The notes under the pieces were generated by a model. That model was given only the letters and a program-made list of their open reading frames with translations. It was not told where the DNA came from and made no database searches. Positions 1-10,905 of a stretch of 64,000 nt of DNA are shown here, one piece after another (position 1 is the stretch's first letter; each line of letters opens with the position of its first letter). This DNA is from Oryzias latipes (taxonomy: Eukaryota > Chordata > Actinopteri > Beloniformes > Adrianichthyidae). Location of the stretch: NCBI RefSeq assembly GCF_002234675.1, contig NC_019869.2, positions 26,647,309 through 26,711,308 of the forward strand. The letters run 5' to 3'. The translations under genes and the position numbers were made by a program.

Positions 1-440
1 ATGACGGTATTCAGTTTACAAACACAAACAGGTTTCACTTTAAAGCCGTAAATTTACGGAAAAAAAATTGTAACGTAAATTAGGGTTAGTATATTTTATT
101 CAAATGTAGCCTACGTTTGTTCTCAAAATGTACACTGTGACTCTTGAGGAACATTGAACATTTAAGTGGCCTAGAATGTGACATTTCTTTTCTGTTTGTG
201 TTTTTAACAAGTCATGAAAACACGAAGCATCAAAGTGTTGGTTCAGATTTCACACAGAAGCTCTTCTGGATTTTCCCTGTGTTTGGTTTTCTGTTCAAAA
301 TCCTTTTAAAGAAGATAAAAAGTAAAAATATATCAAAAATTAAAGCCATGGAAAATGTTACACGTGACACTCCCGCAGAGAATGATAAAGGTGTGCTGCT
401 CTTCTCGTCCAGATAGTCGTGTTGGTTGTCATTATTGGTA
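1..440. other. AT-rich upstream flank of eif3i, no gene seen
   Basis: This stretch is AT-rich and single-copy in appearance. Short open frames exist on both strands but show no domain, no splice context and no family resemblance. It lies immediately upstream of the eif3i promoter. Confidence 0.5.
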
Positions 441-443
441 ACG

Positions 444-457
444 CCGCCAGGGGGCGA
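444..457 (+). promoter_or_regulatory. CTCF-like motif upstream of eif3i
   Basis: The 14-mer CCGCCAGGGGGCGA agrees at about 12 of 14 positions with the known vertebrate CTCF core (CCASYAGRKGGCRS). It lies roughly 150 bp upstream of the eif3i start codon. Occupancy is inferred from the motif only. Confidence 0.4.
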
Positions 458-460
458 CGT

Positions 461-610
461 GTCTACCGGAAGTTCTTTGGTTAGTGACACAAGCATTCCT
501 TTTCCGGTGCAATTCCAGGGCGCCTGAAAACACGAGAGTCCCCCTTTCCTCTTTTCGTCTGAAGCTAAGTACCTCTTGTCGGACTTACTGGGGCCGTGTG
601 GCTGACAGAA
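461..610 (+). promoter_or_regulatory. eif3i: eif3i core promoter and 5' UTR
   Basis: There are ETS-type motifs at 465-473 (ACCGGAAGT) and, on the opposite strand, around 502-508 (TTCCGGT). The pyrimidine tract at about 541-558 (CCCCTTTCCTCTTTTCG) resembles a 5' terminal oligopyrimidine start, as expected for a translation-factor gene. There is no TATA box. The exact start site is inferred. Confidence 0.45.
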
Positions 611-3600
611 ATGGTCAGTTGTGGCTTTTCTGAAGCTTTGTTGTGTTTCGGCCATGTTTGCTTTGTATTTGGCCTCTGGTTAGCTTAGCTCCGCAGTTAG
701 CCGGTGTCGTGCTTGCTAGCAGCACTCATGCTGTCGGTGAGGCTGAGAAAGAATAGAAATCATTTTTATTTCTTTAGAATGTTTTTATTTTAGGCCAAAA
801 TCGGAGGTTTACGCGCTGTAACTGATGATTTTGTACAATTTTAAAAAACTAAAAGATTATAAACTACAAAAAGCACCAATAAATCAAACAATTTACCCTA
901 AACTGCAATAATTAGACCAAATGTCATGAACTATTAAATATCAATACAAGTTCAGCCAAAATCTCAGAAACTGAACCAATTAATAGTTTTTATTAGAAAA
1001 ATAAGGGTTTCTTGGATTTGTTTTTACTGAAGACCACATTATATCTCCCTGTTGATGACGTCATAGTTAGATTCTGGGACTGAAGGACTTAAATATGTTC
1101 ATGGGTCTGAAAACAAACAAAGGGATGTGACTGTTTTCCTGCAGGCTGGTTGATCAGCTGGCAATTGTTTTTGATTGGTTACTAAAGATATGAAGGTTAA
1201 CCTTTGTGGTGCTGCTGTGCAGACTGTCTAACGCTCAAACTAAAGGTTTTGTGACGTTTCCTGGCAGAAACCCATCCTGCTGCAGGGCCACGAGAGGTCC
1301 ATCACTCAAATCAAGTACAACAGAGAGGGCGACCTGCTCTTCTCTGTAGCTAAAGACACGGTGAGCCCTCACCCCCCGCCACCCCCCCCATCTCCAGGTG
1401 TTTCGGACTCACTGACTTGTGTCCCTGCAGGTTGCAAATGCGTGGTACTCCGTAAACGGCGAGAGGCTCGGCACGTACAACGGACACACGGGGGCGGTAT
1501 GGTGCGTGGACTGCGACTGTATCCTTCCTCCTGTGAGGATGAATGGTGTGCATGCTAACTCCTGAGGCCGCGGGCAGTTTCTTAACACGCCTTCTCAGGG
1601 GACACGAAGAACGTTCTAACAGGATCAGCAGACAACAGCTGCCGGCTGTGGGACTGCGAGACCGGTCCGTAAAATCCAAATGGGTCTGTGGTGTGAGCCA
1701 GTTCTATGAGCTCACATTCAAACAGAACCGTGTCTCCTGCTCACAGGTAAACAGCTGGCGCTGCTCAACACCAGCTCTGCCGTCAGGACATGTGGGTTCG
1801 ACTTCAGCGGGAACATCATCATGTTCTCTACTGACAAGCAGATGGGTTACCAGTGCTACCTGAACTTCTTTGACCTGAGGGACCCACAGCAGATAGGTAT
1901 GTGAAGTTAGCAGGAGCCTGGAGTTTGACGTCCCCGTTAGTTTGCTGCGTCTTCATCCCCCTCCACAGTGAAGCTGGATGTTCAGCTTCTGAAAAGCTGC
2001 TAGGAAAGTAATGAATCATGACTGAAGCATTCTGTCTGCAGAGGACAACAACCCGTACTTGTCCGTACCCTGCAACGAATCGAAGATAACCAGCGCGGTG
2101 TGGGGGCCGCTGGGCGAATTTGTCATCGCTGGCCATGAGAACGGCGAGATCAGCCAGTTCAGCGCTAAGGTTAGAGCCTTCAGACCTGTGTGTGGATTCT
2201 TTCTGAAGTGAAACTGGTTCATGTGCCGTTTCCCTGTGAGCAGTCTGGAGAGGCCCTGAAGAAGGTCAAGGAGCACACCAAACAGATCAATGACATCCAG
2301 TCCTCGGTGGATCTGACCATGGTCATCACCGCCTCCAAGGATAACTCTGCCAAAGTAACGACCGCTCCGCTGCTGAAGTGACTGTTCTGAGGAATCTCAA
2401 ATCAACTCTGAATGTTTGTTTCTTTTAGCTGTTTGACTCCACCTCTCTAGAAAACATCAAAACCTTCAGGACAGAGAGGCCGGTCAACTCTGCTGCCATC
2501 TCCCCCATCAAAGACCACGTAAGAACCCCTCCTCCAAGTTTGAAAGAGATCAGGTGGATGCAGGTCAGTGACGCACATTTCCTCTCAGGTTGTGATGGGA
2601 GGAGGACAGGAAGCCATGGACGTTACCACCACCTCCACCAGGATCGGCAAGTTTGAGGCCAGGTGAGTCTGAGCCGAACGTCAGTCAGTCGTGAAGCCAC
2701 AAACGCACCTTCAGCAGGAAGAGTTGATCCACATTAGCGTGGTCTCCATCAGAACGGAGAGAAACGTTTTCAGCCTGGAAGAACCCAACATCCAAGAGCT
2801 GGGGTTCTCACAGTTTTTGTAGCGGAGGGCCAAACCACGACACCGCAACTCCTGCTGCTTCATCACTGCGGTGATGAAAAGTCCCACACCGTCACAGCTC
2901 TATTCCAAACAGTACATGTGACGCGGCAACAATATAGTAGTAACAGCACTAACAGGGCTGGTTAAAAAAAACATACCAGTAAAAGTCACTGAGAGCAGCA
3001 GTAAATACTGAAACCATGGAAGTCTTCCTCCTCAGTGTGGGATTGGAATAGCGTCAGATATTCTTCACCACTCTCTCTCTCCTTCATTGTCATCAGTGTC
3101 ACTCTGAGGTAAATTGTCTCCTGTTCTTGCTCTGTCCTCTCCGTCACGCAGCAGACCGGCTTTTCCAAACCCGTTGGTGATGGTGGATTTTTTCACACTG
3201 CTTTTAACTTGAAAGCTGTGTCATCTGCATTTCTTCTTGCATTTTCCATGATGAGTCTGTTCCTGCTATTCATTCACAAAACAGGAATTTACATTAAACT
3301 TGCGTCTTCCTCACACATACTGTATTCCCCCGTCTCACTCTTACTCTTTATGCTCCAGCGCCCCTAGTGGCCGTTGGACACGGGGACAAAAGTAGCCGCT
3401 TATAATCCAGAAATTACGGTAACCAGGCCCTCCAGATGTTTTACCAGTTGAGGTTGGAGGTTGCTGTCCAGATCTTCTACTCGTCTAGTATTTGTATCAT
3501 TTGACAGACTCTTTTGCTCTGGACAAACAGCTACTTTCAGCATTTATTCTTTTACAAACTCCCCGTCCCTGAAGGGCTTGCTATGCTGGGCCATTTCCAA

Positions 3601-4478
3601 AGCCACAATGTAGCTAGTTTGTCACAGCTTAACTGGATGTAGCCATTTTGTAAACATCTGGTCTGCAGCTTATCCTCGTCGTAGTTGATGTAGATTATTG
3701 TTGTCCTCCTCGCCAGTAAATTTGTTATAGTTTATGATTTATAACATTGACTATTTTATCGAATTCTTGGAGCATTGCAGATACGTGCAAATACGGCACA
3801 TGACTTTATCCAGCCAATGAGGTACGACAAAGTAAGCATCTGTCCACTTAGCTTGATAGCGCCTTTTCTCCTCGCCAACACGTTTTTCCTTTAAGGAACC
3901 TGCTCTGGCTCTCAGAATCCCGCTCTGATTCCATTTCTACTGCCGTCTTCACGGTCTTTCCTTTCACAGAGGCAGTGACATAGAACATGTCTGCCCCCTT
4001 GTGGTGAAATGAATACACTGTACCGCTGACACCCAGCTCTGATTACCATTTTTTCCTGCAGATGTTGCCAGAAATCACAAAATATTTTTCCTAGCAGTCG
4101 ACAGCTGGTTTAATAACCATCAATTAGGGAATTGAGGGCCACAAAAAGTCTTCCCCCGGGCCGCATTTTGAGACCCCATGATAAGGAGAAACCCCAGAGC
4201 TGAGTGATGTTTGCTGAAATCTCTGCCTCTTCCAGGTTCTTCCATGCAGCCTATGAAGAGGAGTTTGGCAGGGTCAAAGGTCACTTTGGTCCAATCAACT
4301 GCGTAGCTTTCCATCCTGATGGCAAAAGGTAACCTGGCTCTGGTTTGGGGGGGGGTGTTCTGAAGGGTCTGAGCTGACCCCCGTGTCTGTCTGCAGCTAC
4401 AGCAGTGGAGGAGAAGACGGCTACGTCCGGATTCATTACTTTGACCCTCAGTACTTTGACTTTGAACTGGAGGCGTGA
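611..4478 (+). CDS. eif3i: Eukaryotic translation initiation factor 3 subunit I
   Basis: eIF3i is a seven-bladed WD40 beta-propeller of the cytoplasmic eIF3 complex, part of the eIF3b-i-g module that helps form the 43S/48S initiation complex. Exons with GT-AG borders: 611-613, 1268-1360, 1431-1518, 1599-1664, 1747-1896, 2042-2169, 2244-2354, 2429-2518, 2589-2662, 4236-4328, 4397-4478. They total 978 nt, giving 325 aa plus TGA, exactly the human length. Recognisable segments are [20 protein letters not shown] at the N-terminus, RLWDCETGK in the second blade, TERPVNSAA in the middle and [18 protein letters not shown] at the C-terminus. The initiator ATG is the last codon of exon 1 and abuts the donor, so the rest of the protein begins in exon 2. 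Intron 9 (2663-4235) is much longer than the others and carries a transposon remnant. The gene is followed tail to tail by hdac1. I see no lesion. Confidence 0.97.
2806..4192. mobile_element. Probable hAT-type DNA transposon remnant in eif3i intron 9
   Basis: The ends look like imperfect inverted copies. The left end (2806-2835) reads GGGGTTCTCACAG followed by a GCGG-AGGGCC stretch. The reverse complement of the right end (about 4140-4190) reads GGGGTCTCAAAATGCGGCCC. Such CAGGGGTCTCAAA-type ends are typical of hAT elements. There is no transposase frame. The interior includes a segment near 3395-3420 resembling a common fish repeat tail. Boundaries are approximate. Confidence 0.4.
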
Positions 4479-4521
4479 CCCACAGGAGGCCCTCCCCCCC
4501 TCCAACAGCGTTTCAGTTCAG

Positions 4522-4527
4522 AATAAA
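4522..4527 (+). terminator. eif3i: eif3i polyadenylation signal
   Basis: AATAAA lies 44 nt after the stop codon, so the 3' UTR is very short (about 60-70 nt). Cleavage is expected near 4540-4550. Confidence 0.75.
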
Positions 4528-4655
4528 GAGCGACAGAAGACCATGTGACTGCTGTGTCCTTTGTTCCATCACTGATCTGGGTTAGAAAACCCCACCCCTC
4601 CCCCAAAGTGGGGCGGACCCTTAAAGACACTGAGGCTCAGAAAGTGGCTTCAATC

Positions 4656-4661
4656 TTTATG
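4656..4661 (-). terminator. hdac1: Candidate hdac1 polyadenylation signal (CATAAA variant)
   Basis: No canonical AATAAA lies downstream of the hdac1 stop on the minus strand in this interval. The variant CATAAA is the best candidate. It would place the hdac1 3' end near 4635-4645, about 100 bp from the eif3i 3' end. Confidence 0.4.
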
Positions 4662-4914
4662 TAGAACAATAGAAAATATAAAAACATTCACTCACCAACG
4701 TCTGCAGGTTCACATTCATACATGTACAGGGGGAGGGGGGGTCCTCATGGTTTAAAATAACTTACAGGACGGTTCAGGAACTCTGAGTGTGTGTGTGGGG
4801 GGGTATTCAGACAGGGGGACAGTTCAGTCCAGCTGCTGATCAGATACAAAAAAGGATTTTTAAACATCAGGGCTTCAGAGAACGGAGGGGGGCGGGGTCT
4901 TCTGCCGTCCAGCT

Positions 4915-7900
4915 TCAGGTGGTCTTTGCTTCTTCTTTTGGTCTGAAACATGGAAACATTTTCACATTTCTGAGACCCCCCCCCCATCATGTAAAAGCAT
5001 GACTGTTTCTCACCCTGATGTGTCCATTTTCTCCTCTTCCTTTTCTTCTTCTTTCACTTCTGGTGACAAAAAAGCGGCATTTGGTAAAGTCACAACTATT
5101 CAGACGCCTCTCAGATGCTCTCACCTTTGATTTCCTCTCCTTCCTTCTCGTCCTCCTTCTTCACTCGTTTGGACTTCTTGTGGTTGGCCGCGTTCCTCCG
5201 GCCTCCTCCCTGCCCCTCCGCCTCGTCCTCAGACTCGGAGAACTCCTCCTCGCAGGCGATCCTCTTGTCGTGGGCTCGGACTGATAACACAACCGCTACA
5301 AGGTCACAGGTCGTCCACCAGAAGACGCAGAACATCAAGCAGCCTGAAGGCCGAGGCAACAAAGCTTCCTACTGGAGATGCGTTTGTCGGGGTCCGCCTC
5401 GTCCTCGTCCCCGCTGTCTGGGTGGGGAGCATCCTCTGGGATCGCCTGCATCTGGACTCCGGGCGCGTGAGGCAGCATGCGCAGGTTTTCAAAGAGCCGC
5501 TGCTTGATCTTCTCCAGGTACTCGGTGGTGTTCTGGTTGGTCATGTTGGAGGGGCTGATGTGGAGCTTAAAATCAGGGCCGAAGTATTCAAAGTAATCGT
5601 TGTAGGGCAGCTCGTTGGGGATGGAGGAGTCCAGCGCCACGGCGGTTTCAAAGGTCCAGCAGCGGGCCACGTTGCGGATGGTGTAGCCGCCTCCGCCCAG
5701 CATCAGCAGGGGGAGGTTGAAGCCTTTTATGTACTCCACACACTTGGCATGGCCTTGAGGAACCAACAGGAACAGGTGAGGTTTGCAGTGAGGGAAGAGC
5801 AGAGCCTGCAGAGCGTGAAGGAGTCCAAACCTTTGATGGTGAGATTAAAGCAGCCCAGCCTGTCTCCAGACAGAGAGTCTGCTCCACACTGCAGGACCAC
5901 CGCGCTGGGCTGGTACATCTCCATCACTTTAGCCATGATCTAGGACAAGTAAGACTGATAAGAACTGGAGATGATGGTCGTGTAGAAGCCGGTTGGAACG
6001 ACAACATACCGGTTTGAAGATGGCTTCATAGGACTCGTCGTCAATGCCGTCTCTCAGAGGGTAGTTGACCGCGTAGTACTTCCCCTTCCCAGCTCCAATG
6101 TCCTGCACACGTTGAGGTGAAACATCATGGTCCAATGTGACCCACGGTCAAGTTCCAACAAAAACCTCATCATTTCCACAGAAACAGCTACCCTCAGGTC
6201 TCCGGTGCCAGGGAAGTACTCCCCATACTTGTGGAAGGAGACGGTCATGACCCGGTCTGTGGTGTAGAAGGCCTCCTCCACCCCATCGCCATGGTGGATG
6301 TCAATGTCTATGTACAGCACCCTCTGATGATATCTGAGGACAGAACACACCTTCAGTGACACCCACGTTCCCTGGACCGGGGAAACAAAAGCAGGACTTG
6401 CAGCAGATACAGACGTTTAAAACGTTCTTTAAAGGGCGAGAAGGGAACATCTTCTCCAGTGAAATCCCCATCTTTAATCACTTCAGACTAAAGATCAAGG
6501 TCCTCAGCAGAACTTGAACCAGTAGACAGACAAATCCAAACTGCTGCACCGAGCTGAGAATGGAGCCTGCAGCTTGAAGAGGCGTTGCTAAATGTGTGAG
6601 GCAGCATGAAGCTGCTGCTGAGCTGAGCTTACTTCAGCAGCTCCAGGATAGCCAGGACGATGTCGTTGACATAGCAGAATCCAGACGCCTCAGACTTCTT
6701 GGCGTGGTGGAGGCCGCCGGCCCAGTTGATGGCGATGTCTGTCTGCTGCTTGTTCAGCTTCACCGCTCCAGCTCAAAGAAGAAAGGGTCAAACGGCATCA
6801 AAGGTCTGTGTTGGACTTTCCAAAAGTTCTGTTGGTGTAAAACCGTAAGAACTGCAAAGCTGTTCTTCCCTGACAGTCGTCATGTGAGAACATTCTGACA
6901 GAGGTCTGGATTTGCTGTGCTGAAGACTGAACAGATGAACATACCAACAGAGCCTCCAGTGGAGAGCTGACAGAACTCGAACAGGCCATCAAACACGGGA
7001 CAGTCCTCTCCAACGTTAACTGAGGAACAGGAGAATGTGAAAACAGCCGAACATGAAGCCTGCGAGGACTACAGCTGAGCGCCGGAGGAGACCCACATCT
7101 CTGCATCTGCTTGCTGTACTCTGACATGTTGTCCGGGCGGATGGACCGCAGGAACTTGATGTAGTCGTCACTGTGGTACTTGGTCATCTCCTCCGCACTG
7201 GCTTTGTGGGGTCTCTGCAGAAAGGTGCAGATGGTGAGGTTTCACGCACATAAAGCAGGCTGTGCAGCTCTGCTGAACAACGCTCAGCATTCAGGCTTTG
7301 ACGTGCAACAGTCTGGGCTCCTGTTTGTCCAGGCTTCTGAGCAGACCAGAATTCACTTTGATGAGGAAAAGTTTAAGAGATTTAAGACTAAAACAGGCCT
7401 TGTTGTTACTTCAGCTGAGCTTCTACCATCTGACATGCAACGTACACAGAAAGCGGTGAAGCTGCATCAAACTCACATAGATCTCCATCTTCCTGTACAG
7501 TCCATAGTTGAGGAGAAGGTTGTGGGTCATGCGGATCCTGTGGGGTTTCATGGGATGCCCTTGGCCGTAGTAATAGTTTCCCACATCGCCTGTGTGAGAA
7601 CACATCGTAACTTTATTTTAAAGATATTTACATCGTAGCAATATAGACAACCAGCGTTAGGTCCTGACATGACCCGTTTTTCTGCCACGGCCCAGAATGC
7701 ATCACAAGACAAAGAGGCAGATTGACCTCAGTATTGACAGGTAACTACATGAAAAGGTTGTAACCTTTACAGCATCAGTCGATGTGAAGATTTCTGTGTT
7801 TCCTGTCCCAGATCAGATTCTCCTCTGACCGCCCAACCAAAACTCCAGCAGGTTGTTTGACATCCAAGACTGACTGCGCTTTGCAGGTCTGGTAGAGCAG

Positions 7901-8994
7901 CAGCAATGTGTTGGAATAAAACTTCAAGATGAGTTGGAACATCCATGAATGATTGTAGGATAACGTCCTCATGAGCGAACAAACAGAAACCAGAGAGGCT
8001 GCAGCGTTCAGAAAGTCACAACCAAGAGCTCCTTCAAAGCAGCTTCACTCTGCTGCAGGACTATGACCGACCCAGCAACCGTTCCCACTGAATTCATGAG
8101 GTCTTCATCCTCACGAGCGTCCCTCGTCTTCACGATAGTCCTTTGTCTTCACCACATTGTTGACCCTTTTCCAATAAACATGCAGCTAAACGATGACAAG
8201 GTTTTAGTGTCGGTTCATGACCCCACAAGGATGAAGGTTTAAGACAAACCCAGGGAACTACATTACCCAGAGTTCCATGAGGAACCAGTGCCATTCACAC
8301 TGACATAATGAGGACAACTTGATTATTGAGGATTTCTCTGAAGGCATTATGACATTAGGGATCTTTCAGGAGTCTGCAGATCTCTTACAAACACAATTAT
8401 TTTTGAAAGACCCACAGAAATCCCGGACAAACGCGTGAAAATCCAAAGATCCGACGTCGAGCTTCAGGAACCAGATGATTTGAGGGGAACTTCTTAGGAC
8501 AGCGCGGTTCTTCCGCGCGCTGACCGACGGCTGAGCGCGTGCGCCACACTCAGACAGATGCGGGAGAAACCCGCAGTTTCTCTCCGTCTGAACAAGCTTT
8601 GAAGATGATGCGGGACGCTCAGGAAATGCCGTCGGTTCCTCGTTCGGGACTTGTCGGAAGTTCTCGTTCGGCTGGAACACCGGTGTTTTTTAGCCCCGAA
8701 CCCCCGCATTACCACCGGAACCGGCCGCCGGGTGAAGGGTTCTGTCAGACGGGGACCGGAGGGACCGCCGCAGCCTGCGCGGCGTCGGTTAACGGCTAAT
8801 TCGGCTAAGCTTCCTCCAGCCCACCGCCATGCTAGCTCAGCTGCTTTGTTTCTAAACGGAACTCAAAGACGTTTTCCCGGAAATGACTGCGTTACTTTTA
8901 GCAAACATTCGCATGATCAGCATGATCATTTAAACCCGTATTTACCATCGTAGTAGTAGCAAACTTTCTTCTTTGTTCCTTGACTCAGCGCCAT
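4915..8994 (-). CDS. hdac1: Histone deacetylase 1 (class I, zinc-dependent)
   Basis: HDAC1 is the nuclear Zn2+ deacetylase of Sin3, NuRD and CoREST complexes, removing acetyl groups from histone lysines. Minus-strand exons, 5' to 3': 8946-8994, 7477-7589, 7097-7214, 6945-7019, 6633-6771, 6333-6192, 6102-6010, 5939-5831, 5753-5373, 5280-5125, 5059-5014, 4942-4915. They total 1449 nt, giving 482 aa plus TGA, the human length. Visible catalytic landmarks are [13 protein letters not shown] (His pair), [17 protein letters not shown] (zinc Asp and His), [12 protein letters not shown] (zinc Asp) and [15 protein letters not shown] (transition-state Tyr). The tail has the acidic CK2-type site [13 protein letters not shown] and a basic stretch [13 protein letters not shown] like the mammalian nuclear-localisation region. 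The start reads [16 protein letters not shown] after Met. hdac2 is the paralogue, but length and tail fit hdac1. All phases join without a lesion. Confidence 0.97.
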
Positions 8995-9049
8995 TTTACA
9001 TCGGTTCAAGCTCGCCGGCTTCTGTCTTCTTTCTAAGCAAGGAGCTTTC

Positions 9050-9120
9050 GTCGACCAATCAGCGCCAGTCACCGCTCGACCGGGAGGTGCTGGTGTTCAA
9101 ACTAAACAGCTATGCAAATT
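9050..9120 (-). promoter_or_regulatory. hdac1: hdac1 proximal promoter with CCAAT box and octamer
   Basis: About 60-75 bp upstream of the hdac1 start codon lies GACCAATCAGCGCCAG (9054-9069), an inverted CCAAT box (NF-Y type). At 9112-9119 lies a perfect octamer, ATGCAAAT (POU/Oct type). No TATA box is present. Function is inferred from motif and position. Confidence 0.5.
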
Positions 9121-9157
9121 AAGAGGGCGGAGACATTCGTGCAGAACAGCCTTGATT

Positions 9158-9356
9158 TATTCAGATCCCCAAACCCAACAAAGAAACTTTCTCATAAGTA
9201 ACTTGAGACCTATTAGTCTACTTCATAATGTCTGTAAAATTCTGACCACAATATTACCCACGAGACTGAAACAACAGTTGTCTCAATGAGCTTCGTACCG
9301 AAAAGTGTTGTTCATACAGTAATAGATGAGAATCAGTCAGGTTTCATGAAAGATGA
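9158..9356 (+). mobile_element. L1-type LINE reverse transcriptase fragment
   Basis: Broken + strand reading gives QIPKPNK, then SNLRPISLLHNVCKILTTIL and, after a stop, VIDENQSGF. These match the RT motif series of L1-clade non-LTR elements (YRPISL...NE-QSGF). At least two stops interrupt it. It is a short dead fragment next to the hdac1 promoter, ending at a CA microsatellite (9362-9380). Confidence 0.7.
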
Positions 9357-9542
9357 TGCATAGACACACACACACACACCCACATGTGCATAGGTGTTAT
9401 GACTTTTGACAGGAACCATTTATGTTCTCGCGGGAAAACTCAACCCACATTCAGAGGACACTCAACAAGGGAGGGGCAAAACATAAAAAAGATTCTCTGC
9501 ATGGGAGTCCTTCCAACATAACACAGACAGACCTTTAGAAAA

Positions 9543-9830
9543 TGAGCAGCAGAAGCAGAAAGATGACAGTCCAGGAGGCTCTGGAAGTCATCACTGATCA
9601 TGATCAGAAGAAGACCATCTTGAGCTAAATTCTGATTCTAATGATTCTGGTTTTGAACCAGATGAGGGAATTGCTATTCCTGTTCCTCCAAGCAAGACAT
9701 TCATATCAAAGAATGGTGAAATACATTGGTCTTCATCCCCAAATATGCGTCAGACAAACCTGTCTGCAGAAAACATGATAAAGACAGAGCCGGGGCCCAC
9801 TAGGATGGCAGAGACTCACGTGACCATGTC
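9543..9830 (+). pseudogene. piggyBac-type transposase N-terminal remnant
   Basis: From the ATG at 9543 the reading gives an acidic, Ser-rich start, then a frame break near 9620. It continues with SDSNDSGFEPDE, FISKNGEIHWSSSP and MIKTEPGPTRMAETHV. SKNGE-I-W-SSP followed by PGPTR is the characteristic beginning of the piggyBac (PGBD4-like) transposase domain. The catalytic core is missing: the sequence changes abruptly at about 9830 into an unrelated interspersed element. Confidence 0.72.
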
Positions 9831-10306
9831 AATTCAATTTAATCTAATTCAATTCAATTCCATTTTATTTGTCTAGCCCAAATCCACAACAACAGTCGTT
9901 TCGATGGGCTTCATATCGGTCATTGAAAAAGTAAAACATAGAATCAAAAGGATCATGAATACATAGAATTCAACAGGAAAATACTAAATTGAACTAAGGC
10001 AGACTAAACTGAACGGTCGCCCTTAGACCCTCCTTCACGGTAAGGAAAAACTCCTAAAAGAAAAACAGATTCCGGAAAAAACGAAGAAACCTCATTGGAG
10101 CCCACATGAAGGAGGGATCCTCCCCCAGGACAGACAGGCGATTTACCAGAACTCTTAGAGAAGAGTTAATTTATCTAACCCTACAACTACATATTTAAAG
10201 TCCAGCAGATGAGCTTCATCCAGATGGAGTTGGGGGGACAGCCGGGGGCGCGAGTCAGGATCAGGAGACAGGAGCTGCGAGACAGGATCTAGGTCAAGAC
10301 GAGCAT
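9830..10306. mobile_element. Interspersed repeat within the piggyBac remnant
   Basis: The stretch begins with a CAATTCAATT-rich run and TTTTATTTGTCTAGCCC, followed by ACAACAACAGTCG and later GGAAAAACTCCTA. I recognise this order from a very common acanthomorph (medaka-like) repeat. It sits between the N-terminal and C-terminal parts of a piggyBac transposase, so it was probably inserted there, or replaced the middle of it. No coding capacity is seen. The class assignment is uncertain. Confidence 0.6.
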
Positions 10307-10307
10307 G

Positions 10308-10379
10308 ACCTGTGCGAAATGTGCAAAATTAATTTGCACAAAGCACAGTGTGATGACTGGTCACTCTTGTGCTGTGTAG
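10308..10379 (+). pseudogene. piggyBac-type C-terminal cysteine-rich tail
   Basis: In one frame the sequence reads TCAKCAKLICTKHSVMTGHS then CAV and a stop. The C-x2-C-x4-C-x2-H pattern directly before the stop resembles the cysteine-rich zinc-binding tail of piggyBac transposases. Together with 9543-9830 it brackets a deleted or replaced core. The fragment is short, so the call is moderate. Confidence 0.5.
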
Positions 10380-10509
10380 ATGTACAGACACACACACAAC
10401 TTCATATTGCAATTGCTACAAAAGAAATAAATAGTAACCAGTTTTTAGTCCTTAATTCTTGTTTTTTTCCCGATTTGAATTGCCTTTTCCCCGAAAGCGG
10501 ACTCTTCGT

Positions 10510-10590
10510 CACGTGGTGCGGCGGCGTGTCATGGTAACGTCACAAGGCGCCGCACCACCGCTGCAGTCAAGATTCGGCAATATAAAGCGA
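10510..10590. promoter_or_regulatory. Promoter-like cluster with GC-rich hairpin
   Basis: A perfect 11-bp inverted repeat (GTGGTGCGGCG at 10513-10523, its complement at 10548-10558) overlaps an E-box (CACGTG, 10510-10515). The loop holds a CRE-like TAACGTCA, and a TATAAAG follows near 10582. No gene starts downstream. It could be a relic of transposon control DNA. Confidence 0.35.
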
Positions 10591-10692
10591 TATATATATG
10601 CTGATCGTCCCGATGTGTTAAATAAAGCATCAGTTCAGAAAGTTCACCTCTTACTGGTTGTTTTTGTCCAAATGATGAAGCAAAAGGTTGTT

Positions 10693-10905
10693 GTAACCCT
10701 TGTTCTATCTTAGATGACCCCCCCCTTCCATTGACGTGTTCTCCCTACCATGACAAAGGTGGATAAAGGTGGAAAGATTTCATGTAATCCATGGACACCA
10801 GTGAAGATCACAAATCATTGAAGAAAAAAGGTTCACAGCACTGTCTAGTGGGTCTAGATGACCCAACTCCCAATGTTAGAGTGCCTAGGATAGCACAAGG
10901 GTTAA
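10693..10905 (-). mobile_element. TTAA-type (piggyBac-like) MITE, copy 1
   Basis: This is a 205-bp element with terminal inverted repeats of the CCCTTGTGCTATCTTAG type, framed by GTAA on the left and TTAA on the right. It is the reverse orientation of copies at 28650-28862 and 57765-57977, with nearly the whole length alignable. TTAA target and CCC ends are the signature of piggyBac-mobilised MITEs. No coding capacity. Confidence 0.85.

Noticed and set aside
5422-5943. 173-codon + frame
   Set aside because: Antisense of hdac1 exons 8 and 9.
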